Source of the DNA: Acidobacteriota bacterium
GTDB taxonomy: Bacteria; Acidobacteriota; Vicinamibacteria; Vicinamibacterales; CAVVIG01
Length of the DNA: 5,178 nt
Direction of reading: 5' to 3'
Assembly: GCA_003222555.1 (NCBI GenBank)
Contig: QHWL01000222.1
Span: 1-5,178, forward strand
The notes below the pieces were generated by a model. That model was given only the letters and a program-made list of their open reading frames with translations. It did no database searches and was not told the DNA's origin. The position numbers and the translations under genes are program-made. This document shows, one piece after another, positions 1 to 5,074 of the stretch (position 1 is the stretch's first letter; each line of letters starts with the position of its first letter).

Positions 1-68
1 GCCAGAGGACTCTGAAGATTCAGACGTGAAGAGTCAGAACGACTGACGCTGATATCCTTCTGGCTTAC
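1..68. other. Non-coding start of window, upstream of gltA
   Basis: No gene or convincing promoter is visible. Short nested inverted repeats occur: GACTCT (8-13) with AGAGTC (30-35), and TCTGAA (11-16) with TTCAGA (19-24). They may be chance. The gltA promoter is either poorly matched to the consensus here or lies before the window. Confidence 0.4.
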
Positions 69-152
69 CTTTTGCCTTTTACCTTCTGACTTCTGACTTC
101 TGACTTCTGACTTCTAATTTCTGACTTCCAACTTCCAACTTCCAACTTCCAC
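69..152 (+). repeat. 12-unit heptamer tandem array abutting the gltA start codon
   Basis: Twelve consecutive 7-bp units stand in unbroken register. In order they are CTTTTGC, CTTTTAC, four CTTCTGA, CTTCTAA, TTTCTGA, three CTTCCAA and CTTCCAC. The gltA ATG begins at the base after the last unit. The + strand is almost pure pyrimidine plus A, with few G, so the leader RNA should be unstructured. The array leaves no AGGAGG-like Shine-Dalgarno sequence before the start. Variants are grouped in blocks, which suggests growth by local duplication. There are no spacers between units, so it is not CRISPR. Arrays of this type are common between genes in some soil bacteria; any function here is unknown. 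Confidence 0.93.
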
Positions 153-1448
153 ATGCCCAACACACTGACGATCGTCGACAACCGCACCGGGACGAAATAC
201 GAGCTTCCGATCCAGGACAACGCCATCCGCGCCATGGATCTGCGGCAGATCAAAACCGCGCCCGACGATTTCGGTTTGATGACTTACGATCCGGCGTTCA
301 TGAACACCGCGAACTGCCGGAGCACCATTACGTTCATCGACGGCGACAAGGGAATCCTGCTGTACCGCGGGTATCCCATCGAGCAGCTGGCCGAGGAGAG
401 TGATTTTCTCGAGACGGCGTACCTGATCCTCTTTGGTGAGCTGCCGACGGCGGCACAGCAGCTCGCGTGGATTCACGAGATCACCCACCACACGATGCTT
501 CACGAGAACATCAAGAAGTTCATGGAGGGTTTCCAGTACGACGCGCACCCGATGGGCATCTTCCTCAGCACGGTCGGCGCGCTCTCGACGTTCTACCCCG
601 ATGCCAAGCAAATCTTCGACAAACACTCGCGGCTGCGTCAGACGCACCGGCTCATCGCCAAAGTGCCGAGCATCGCCGCCTACGCGTTCCGCCACAGCAT
701 CGGCCGTCCCTACATTTATCCGGACAACGACTTGAGCTTCACCGGAAATTTCCTGAACATGCTGTTCAAGATGACGGAGCTCAAGTATCAGCCCAATCCC
801 GTGCTCGTCAAGGCGCTCGATGTGCTGTTCATCCTGCACGCGGACCACGAGCAGAACTGCAGCACGACCGCGATGCGCAACATCGGCAGCTCGCATGTCG
901 ATCCGTACTCCGCACTGGCGGGCGCGGCGGCGGCGCTCTACGGACCGCTCCACGGCGGCGCCAACGAAGCGGTGCTGCGCATGCTGGGCGAGATCGGCTC
1001 GGTCGGCCGCGTGCCGGAATTCATCAAGAAAGTGAAGGCAGGCGGCGACGGCAGCACCCGGCTCATGGGCTTCGGACACCGCGTCTACAAATCGTACGAT
1101 CCACGCGCGAAAGTGATCAAGAAGATCGCGGACCTCGTGTTCGCGGTCACCGGCAAGAACCCGCTGCTCGAGATCGCGCTGGAGCTCGAACGCATTGCGC
1201 TGCAGGATGAGTACTTCGTGAGCCGGAAGCTCTACCCGAACGTCGACTTCTACTCGGGCCTCATCTATCAGGCGATGGGGTTTCCGATGGAGATGTTTCC
1301 CGTCCTCTTTGCCATCCCGCGCGTCGCCGGGTGGATGGCGCAGTGGGAAGAACTGCTGCTCGATCCCGAACAGAAGATCGCGCGGCCGCGCCAGATCTAT
1401 CTCGGCGCGAAACAGCGCAGCTACGTGCCGCGCGAGAAACGCGCATGA
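153..1448 (+). CDS. gltA: Type II citrate synthase (GltA)
   Basis: Citrate synthase condenses acetyl-CoA with oxaloacetate to citrate and CoA, the cytoplasmic entry step of the TCA cycle. The 431-residue protein matches the usual length of the long, hexameric Gram-negative type and has its N-terminal beta domain (about residues 1-50). Visible landmarks are FIDGDKGILLYRGYPI (61-76), HADHEQNCST (229-238), GPLHGGANEA (264-273) with active-site His267, GFGHRVYKSYDPR (306-318) with His309, YPNVDFYSG (361-369) with catalytic Asp365, and the late RPRQ (411-414). The ATG at 153 fits because the N-terminus lines up with E. coli GltA, but it has no Shine-Dalgarno sequence; a heptamer array ends right at it. 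By remembered alignment, E. coli Cys206, linked to NADH inhibition, is Glu209 here, while other NADH-site positions (Tyr148, Arg166, Lys170) appear kept, so allosteric behaviour is open. The stop overlaps the next gene by ATGA. A 2-methylcitrate synthase is less likely given the length and N-terminal domain. Confidence 0.97.
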   Translation: MPNTLTIVDNRTGTKYELPIQDNAIRAMDLRQIKTAPDDFGLMTYDPAFMNTANCRSTITFIDGDKGILLYRGYPIEQLAEESDFLETAYLILFGELPTAAQQLAWIHEITHHTMLHENIKKFMEGFQYDAHPMGIFLSTVGALSTFYPDAKQIFDKHSRLRQTHRLIAKVPSIAAYAFRHSIGRPYIYPDNDLSFTGNFLNMLFKMTELKYQPNPVLVKALDVLFILHADHEQNCSTTAMRNIGSSHVDPYSALAGAAAALYGPLHGGANEAVLRMLGEIGSVGRVPEFIKKVKAGGDGSTRLMGFGHRVYKSYDPRAKVIKKIADLVFAVTGKNPLLEIALELERIALQDEYFVSRKLYPNVDFYSGLIYQAMGFPMEMFPVLFAIPRVAGWMAQWEELLLDPEQKIARPRQIYLGAKQRSYVPREKRA

Positions 1449-2320
1449 AACTCCTCCTCACGTTGGCGCTCTTGCTGCAAGCGCCCCAGGCGGCGCATTT
1501 CGATTCCAACCGCGCATGGGAGCATCTGCGGCAGCTCGTGACGATCGGGCCGCGGCCCTCCGGGTCGCCGGCCATCGAGCAGGCCCGCAAGTACATCAAA
1601 GATCAGCTGGCTGCCGCCGGCGTGTCCTTCGTCGAGCAGGTGTGGGACGAGCAGACGCCGATTGACAAGGTCCGAATGGTCAACCTCATTGCCACCATTC
1701 CCGGCGCCCGCAGGGATCGCATCGCCATCACCGGCCACTACGATACCAAGCTGTTTCGCGAGTTCCGGTTTGTCGGCGCCAGCGACGGCGGGTCGAGCGC
1801 TGCGTTCCTCATCGAGCTCGCGCGCGTCCTCAAGGCACGGAGGAACGCGGCGACCTTCGAGTTAATCTTCCTCGATGGCGAAGAAGCCCGGCTGACGAAT
1901 TGGAGCGGGTCCGACAATACATACGGCAGCCGCCATTACGTCGAGGTGGCCAAGCGCGATGGATCGATCGCGAGCTTGAGGGCCAACGTGCTCGTCGACA
2001 TGATTGGCGACCGCGATCTCCGCCTCAAACGCGACACCAATTCGACCCGCTGGCTGACTGACATCGTGTGGGACACAGCGCGGCGTCAAAAGCTCGATGC
2101 CTATTTCGTGCCCGACGCGACGCAGATCGAGGACGACCACCTGCCGTTTCTTGCCGCCGGCGTGCCGTCGGTCGACATCATCGATCTCGAGTACGATCCG
2201 TGGCATACAGCCAACGACACGCTCGACGCCGTCAGCGCCCGCAGCCTCCAAATCGTCGGCGACGTCGTCCTCGCCGCTTTGCCGCAAATCGAGGCTCGTG
2301 TGGCCAGACCTTCTCGCTGA
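1445..2320 (+). CDS. Exported M28-family zinc protein, glutaminyl cyclase-like
   Basis: The 291-residue product begins with a short signal-like segment (MKLLLTLALLLQAPQAA, 1-17, no lipobox Cys), so it is probably periplasmic or secreted. The rest is a single M28 domain. Likely zinc ligands are Asp114 (GASDGG), Glu147 (DGEEA) and His254 (WHTAND); likely catalytic residues are Glu146 and Asp185 (VDMIGD). Several motifs follow animal glutaminyl-peptide cyclotransferase (QC) more than ordinary aminopeptidases: NWSGSDNTYGSRHY (152-165), EDDHLPFLAAGVP (229-241) and DPWHTANDT (251-259). QC converts N-terminal Gln to pyroglutamate. An aminopeptidase remains possible, since QC-like bacterial proteins are often annotated simply as M28. 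The frame is open further upstream to 1331, but that part lies inside gltA and would bury the signal peptide. The ATG overlaps the gltA stop (ATGA) with only a weak purine stretch before it, so translation is probably coupled to gltA. Confidence 0.9.
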   Translation: MKLLLTLALLLQAPQAAHFDSNRAWEHLRQLVTIGPRPSGSPAIEQARKYIKDQLAAAGVSFVEQVWDEQTPIDKVRMVNLIATIPGARRDRIAITGHYDTKLFREFRFVGASDGGSSAAFLIELARVLKARRNAATFELIFLDGEEARLTNWSGSDNTYGSRHYVEVAKRDGSIASLRANVLVDMIGDRDLRLKRDTNSTRWLTDIVWDTARRQKLDAYFVPDATQIEDDHLPFLAAGVPSVDIIDLEYDPWHTANDTLDAVSARSLQIVGDVVLAALPQIEARVARPSR

Positions 2321-2359
2321 ACAAATGCCGCGCATCCGAACGCCAGAGGCCTGACATCT

Positions 2360-2554
2360 GTGATCCGAAAGCTCAAATCGGGCGTACCGCTTGTATTCAC
2401 GGAAACCAGATCCGAAGACTGGCAGGCGGCGGAATCTTGGAACCTTCAAGACGCGGACGGCGGCAGAAAAGCACGAACGGCAATTCAGTTCTTCAAACAT
2501 CGCGGATGGCTCGCAAAGTCTGCATCCCCTTCCCCAGCCCCCGCGCACTGCTGA
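2360..2554 (+). pseudogene. Small basic hypothetical protein gene broken by two compensating frameshifts
   Basis: A GTG at 2360 with AGAGG (2345-2349) ten bases upstream opens VIRKLKSG (2360-2383). The frame then goes off, but from 2385 to 2480 the +1 frame reads YRLYSRKPDPKTG, RRRNLGTFKTRTAAEKHER. From 2480 the first frame resumes with AIQFFKHRG and runs to a TGA at 2552. Joined, the three pieces make a protein of roughly 50-65 residues, resembling from memory a family of small basic bacterial proteins of the form RLYSRKKNPKTGKRRNLGTF, AAAEKHER, VQYFKRH. The shift at 2384 equals one extra base (or two lost), and that at 2480 one lost base. Function is unknown. It may be a decayed gene, or an intact one with sequencing or assembly errors. 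No similar gene lies nearby. Confidence 0.68.
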
Positions 2555-2570
2555 ACCAACCTCACGGAAG

Positions 2571-2623
2571 GTCCGGCTACAGCCGGACACTAGGTGGCCG
2601 GCGTTTACGCCGCCATGCGCCAC
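2571..2623. repeat. Pair of adjacent GC-rich hairpins, dispersed-repeat-like
   Basis: Hairpin 1 is GTCCGGC (2571-2577), loop TACA, GCCGGAC (2582-2588), a perfect 7-bp stem. Hairpin 2 has an inner stem CGGCG (2599-2603), loop TTTA, CGCCG (2608-2612), and an outer stem GTGGC (2594-2598) with GCCAC (2619-2623) across an asymmetric six-base bulge. They lie about 17-70 bases past the stop of the broken small gene and well before the Uma2 gene. There is no T-run after either stem, so they are not typical intrinsic terminators. The stem-loop pair resembles a genome-dispersed palindromic repeat (REP-like). Copies elsewhere in the genome cannot be checked from this window. Confidence 0.6.
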
Positions 2624-2762
2624 TCACGATGCCGTCGTCGGTTCTTGCCTTGGTGCGCCGATGATCAGTGTGCAGAAACCGCGTACTTCAAACGCCACCG
2701 CCCGCTCCGTCGGTCTTGCCTGAACGGGCACGCCTCTGGCATGAGAAAAGGACGATGGTAAG
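2624..2762. other. Intergenic spacer upstream of the Uma2 gene
   Basis: This is the end of the 440-base stretch (2321-2762) that has no intact gene. I found no convincing -35/-10 pair. Purine-rich AAAAGGA (2746-2752) can act as the ribosome binding site for the start at 2763. Reading frames that cross this stretch show no recognisable protein. Confidence 0.5.
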
Positions 2763-3326
2763 ATGACGCCTGTGAGAGTGGTGAGGCCACGGGTGAGTTA
2801 CGCCGATCTTCAGCAGGCGCCAGAGGACGGGCGACGCTACGAGCTGTACGACGGTGAGGTATTCGTGGTCCCCGCCCCGATTCCGCGGCATCAGCGTGTG
2901 GTCCAGAATTTGGAACTGCGGCTCCTCTCGTACGTGCAGTCGCGCGGAGGGCTGGTTCTGACGTCGCCCATCGATATCGTGTTTTCCGAGTTCGATGTCG
3001 TACAACCGGATATCGTGTTTTTCAGCCGCGACCGCGCCCAGCTCGTTGATCCAGACCGGGCTATCCGCGACGCACCCGGTCTGGCGGTCGAGGTACTATC
3101 GCCCAGCACCGCCGCCACCGACCGCGGGAAGAAAATGCAGATGCTGGCCCGTTATGGAGTCCCCGAGTATTGGCTCGTGGATCCGCTCGCCCGAACGTTG
3201 GAAATCTACAGATTGTCCGCCGACGCCTACGCGCTCGAACAGATTGCCTCAGAGGACGACATCGCGCGGTCCCGGATCCTCTTCGAGCTATCTTTCCCTG
3301 CCTGCGAGATTTTCGGCGACTGGTGA
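2763..3326 (+). CDS. Uma2 family (DUF820) PD-(D/E)XK nuclease-fold protein
   Basis: This 187-residue protein has the full length and motif order of the Uma2/DUF820 family, which carries a restriction-endonuclease-like (PD-(D/E)XK) fold. Visible motifs are the N-terminal RRYELYDGE (24-32, Glu27), PRHQRVVQNL (41-50), VVQPDIVFFS (79-88, Asp83), LAVEVLSPST (107-116, Glu110) and DRGKKMQMLARYGVPEYWLV (120-139, with Lys123/Lys124). The acidic residues and lysine expected of the active site are therefore present. No substrate is known for most of the family, which is found in many copies in Cyanobacteria, Chloroflexi and Acidobacteria. AAAAGGA at 2746-2752 is a good ribosome binding site ten bases before the ATG. 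The gene stands alone: the spacer before it holds a broken gene and hairpins, and it converges on the LeuA-like gene. No methylase or toxin-antitoxin partner is seen. Confidence 0.93.
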   Translation: MTPVRVVRPRVSYADLQQAPEDGRRYELYDGEVFVVPAPIPRHQRVVQNLELRLLSYVQSRGGLVLTSPIDIVFSEFDVVQPDIVFFSRDRAQLVDPDRAIRDAPGLAVEVLSPSTAATDRGKKMQMLARYGVPEYWLVDPLARTLEIYRLSADAYALEQIASEDDIARSRILFELSFPACEIFGDW

Positions 3327-3341
3327 ACAGTGGCGGGTTGA

Positions 3342-3390
3342 CTTCTGCCTTTTGCCTTTTGCCTTTTGCCTTCTAACTTTTGACTTCTAA
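3342..3390 (+). repeat. 7-unit heptamer tandem array overlapping the end of the LeuA-like gene
   Basis: Seven units stand in exact register: CTTCTGC, three CTTTTGC, CTTCTAA, CTTTTGA, CTTCTAA. It is the same family and orientation as the array at 69-152. It fills most of the gap between the Uma2 stop (3326) and the opposing gene, then continues 18 bases into that gene. The last codons there (Leu-Glu-Val-Lys-Ser) and the TAG at 3375-3373 lie within repeat units. The + strand is C/T-rich and G-poor, the kind of RNA that Rho can bind, but no hairpin terminator is present between the convergent genes. Confidence 0.9.
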
Positions 3391-4614
3391 CCTCCTGACA
3401 TCATCCACAATCTTCTGCACCTGCTCAGGCGTGAGGATGCGGTTCGACGCTTTCGCCGCGGCGAAGACGCGATCGACGATCTCGTCGGTGCCCGGCAAGC
3501 CGCGGCTCTCCAGCCAGAACACCACGTTCGAGCGTCCTGACATCGGGCCGACCTCGATTTCCTGCTGGCGCCCCACGAGGCTCGCCGGCACCGCCGCGTA
3601 GACCGCGTCCATCAGCGCGCGATCGCCCTTCCTGAAGGCCTTCACGACAGCGGCCGCGTGCACGCCGGTCGCCGTCCGAAACGCGTCTGCGCCAATCACC
3701 GGATAGTTCGCGGGAATCGGCACGTCGCAAGCACGCGCCACCGCCTTGCAGTACGCGGGCAGGCTCGTGAGATCGCGCTCGATGTAGCCCATCATCGCGA
3801 GATTGACGAGCAGCAGATCGATCGGGGTGTTGCCGCAGCGCTCACCGATGCCGAGGGCCGCGCCGTGCAGCCTCGTCGCCCCCGCCTCGAGCGCCGCGAT
3901 GGCACACGAGACGCCGAAGCCGCGGTCGCGGTGGCCGTGCCAGTCGATGCCGGCGTCGACATCGAGCTCCTTGATGATCGACTTCACGTAGGTGACGATC
4001 GCTCGGGCGCCGTTGGGCGTCGAGTGCCCGACCGTGTCGGCGATGCACAGGCGCGACGCGCCCGCGCGAATGGCCGTCGTCAGCAGACGGCGCAACGACT
4101 CGGGGTCGGCCCGCGTCGTGTCCTCGGTGACGTACGTCGCCGTGAGGCCTTCCTTCACGGCAAACGTCAACGCGTCTTCGGTGCATTTCAGCAGATAGTC
4201 GAGGGTCCAGCCCTCTGCGTACTGGCGGATAGGACTCGACCCGATGAACGTGCAGCACTCGATCGGCACGCCCGTGCGCGCCGCGATTTCCGCGATCGGC
4301 TGGATGTCGGCGACGACGGTCCGCGCCGCGCAGTTGGCGCGGATCTTCAACCGCCCGTCGCCGATTGCGCGCGCCAGGCGCTCGACGTCTCCGGCCACTT
4401 TGGGCCCACCGCCCGGCAAGCCGATGTCGGCGGTGTCGATGCCTAGCGCATTCATCCGGTGGAGGATGTCGATCTTCTCCTCGATGGTCGGCGTACGGAC
4501 CGACGGTGACTGCAACCCGTCTCGCAACGTCTCATCGTCGAGCATCGCGACCGGACGGGGCCCGGCGGCGTCGTGGTTCCAGTCGTAGATCAGAGGATGG
4601 GGGCCAATGCTCAC
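3373..4614 (-). CDS. LeuA-like DRE-TIM condensing enzyme without regulatory domain
   Basis: The 413-residue protein belongs to the HMGL/2-isopropylmalate synthase group, which joins acetyl-CoA to a 2-oxoacid in a TIM barrel with a divalent metal. The signature DETLRDGLQ (27-35) supplies metal ligand Asp27 and catalytic Arg31/Asp32. WHGHRDRGFG (225-234) supplies His226 and His228. ADTVGHSTPNG (192-202) and GIGERCGNTPID (255-266, Asn262) complete the site. After the barrel, GADAFRTATGVHAAAV (308-323, His319) and VGPMSGRSNVVFWL mark the linker subdomain of LeuA or homocitrate synthase. The roughly 120-residue leucine-binding C-terminal domain is missing. The substrate could be 2-oxoisovalerate, pyruvate, 2-oxoglutarate or another. 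GTG at 4614 is chosen because AGG lies seven bases upstream, overlapping the TAG of the preceding gene; the frame is open to 5097, but that part is shadow sequence. It lies 8 nt after a membrane-protein gene. Confidence 0.9.
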   Translation of the reverse strand: MSIGPHPLIYDWNHDAAGPRPVAMLDDETLRDGLQSPSVRTPTIEEKIDILHRMNALGIDTADIGLPGGGPKVAGDVERLARAIGDGRLKIRANCAARTVVADIQPIAEIAARTGVPIECCTFIGSSPIRQYAEGWTLDYLLKCTEDALTFAVKEGLTATYVTEDTTRADPESLRRLLTTAIRAGASRLCIADTVGHSTPNGARAIVTYVKSIIKELDVDAGIDWHGHRDRGFGVSCAIAALEAGATRLHGAALGIGERCGNTPIDLLLVNLAMMGYIERDLTSLPAYCKAVARACDVPIPANYPVIGADAFRTATGVHAAAVVKAFRKGDRALMDAVYAAVPASLVGRQQEIEVGPMSGRSNVVFWLESRGLPGTDEIVDRVFAAAKASNRILTPEQVQKIVDDVRRLEVKS

Positions 4615-4622
4615 GGAGTTAC

Positions 4623-4943
4623 CTATGGGTGAGAGCTCTGGCGCGCCGCGAGGCGCACCGACACCAGGCCGATGACGAGGATGGCGGCACCGGCGGCGGT
4701 CGCGGTCCAAAGCGCGCGAGTGACGGCCGGCCGCATCCAATCGTCGATCCGCGCGTACGCACCGGAACCGCCGGCCGCGATTCCCGCCGCGTTCAGATAG
4801 CGGCGACCGGCGACGACAATGACGTGGTCGAACACCACGTTCCACACGACGACCGCCCACGCGACCCAGAGCGCCGTCGCCAGGCGTGCCGCGCGCGAGG
4901 GGCTCAGCGCGGCAAAGCGCTGCCGCGCGATCGCGGTCACCAT
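4623..4943 (-). CDS. Small two-helix membrane protein, unknown function
   Basis: The 106-residue protein is not a family I can name. It has a basic N-terminus, a first hydrophobic helix at about 21-45 (including ALWVAWAVVVWNVVFDHVIV), a loop with AGRRYLNAAG, a conserved-looking segment YARIDDWMRPAVTRALW (63-79), and a second helix at about 78-98. Both ends probably face the same side of the inner membrane. ATG at 4943 is preferred to an in-frame TTG at 4952, although the ribosome binding site is weak. Its TAG ends 8 nt before the GTG of the LeuA-like gene and its final AG forms part of that gene's ribosome binding site, so the two should be cotranslated. A role linked to the enzyme is possible but unproven. 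Confidence 0.75.
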   Translation of the reverse strand: MVTAIARQRFAALSPSRAARLATALWVAWAVVVWNVVFDHVIVVAGRRYLNAAGIAAGGSGAYARIDDWMRPAVTRALWTATAAGAAILVIGLVSVRLAARQSSHP

Positions 4944-4951
4944 ACTCGTCA

Positions 4952-4957
4952 ATTATC
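4952..4957 (-). promoter_or_regulatory. Possible -10 box just upstream of the membrane-protein gene
   Basis: On the - strand the hexamer GATAAT lies nine bases before the ATG at 4943. If used, transcription would start at or within a few bases of the start codon, giving a nearly leaderless mRNA, which would fit the lack of a clear ribosome binding site. No good -35 match lies at 16-18 bp; the nearest TTGCAT is 21 bp away, inside the palindromic repeat. This is a weak call. Confidence 0.25.
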
Positions 4958-4978
4958 GCACGCGTGTGAACTTCCTGG

Positions 4979-5052
4979 ATGCAACCACGAAAGCACGAAG
5001 ACACGAAAAAGAAAATAGACTTCTTCGTGTTTTCGCGTCTTCGTGGTTGCAT
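4979..5052. repeat. CACGAA-type imperfect palindrome
   Basis: The left arm (4979-5007) and the reverse complement of the right arm (5024-5052) agree at 25 of 29 positions, and all four differences are transitions. The arms begin ATGCAACCACGAA and are separated by a 16-base A-rich to pyrimidine-rich loop. Within the left arm the core xCACGAAx recurs every 8 bp (CCACGAAA, GCACGAAG, ACACGAAA). Repeats of this style occur in many copies in genomes of several soil phyla. It sits in the 131-base gap between two - strand genes, where RNA would fold into a long stem. It could end or stabilise the upstream transcript, or be only a passenger. Confidence 0.88.
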
Positions 5053-5074
5053 TGCCTCGGGCGGTCGACGTCGG

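Noticed and set aside
69..152. CRISPR array
   Set aside because: Units are contiguous 7-mers without spacers.
114..1079. Long antisense frame (321 codons) within gltA
   Set aside because: It mirrors the codon pattern of a clear citrate synthase gene, has no recognisable domain, and runs into the heptamer array at its end.
1331..1444. Upstream extension of the M28 gene
   Set aside because: It lies inside gltA in another frame and would place the signal peptide in the middle of the protein; ATG 1445 with the ATGA overlap is better.
2391..2723. 110-codon frame as one intact gene
   Set aside because: Only its first 30 codons resemble a protein family; the rest crosses the hairpin repeats and reads as nonsense.
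2342..2740. Inverted 9-bp pair GCCAGAGGC (2342-2350) and GCCTCTGGC (2732-2740) as ends of a mobile element
   Set aside because: The match is short, has no flanking target duplication and encloses no transposase; chance is likely.
2755..2766. Three-codon upstream frame overlapping the Uma2 start by ATGA
   Set aside because: Too short to support; the ribosome binding site is well placed for ATG 2763.
3658..4446. Long + strand frame opposite the LeuA-like gene
   Set aside because: Arginine-rich antisense shadow with no motif.
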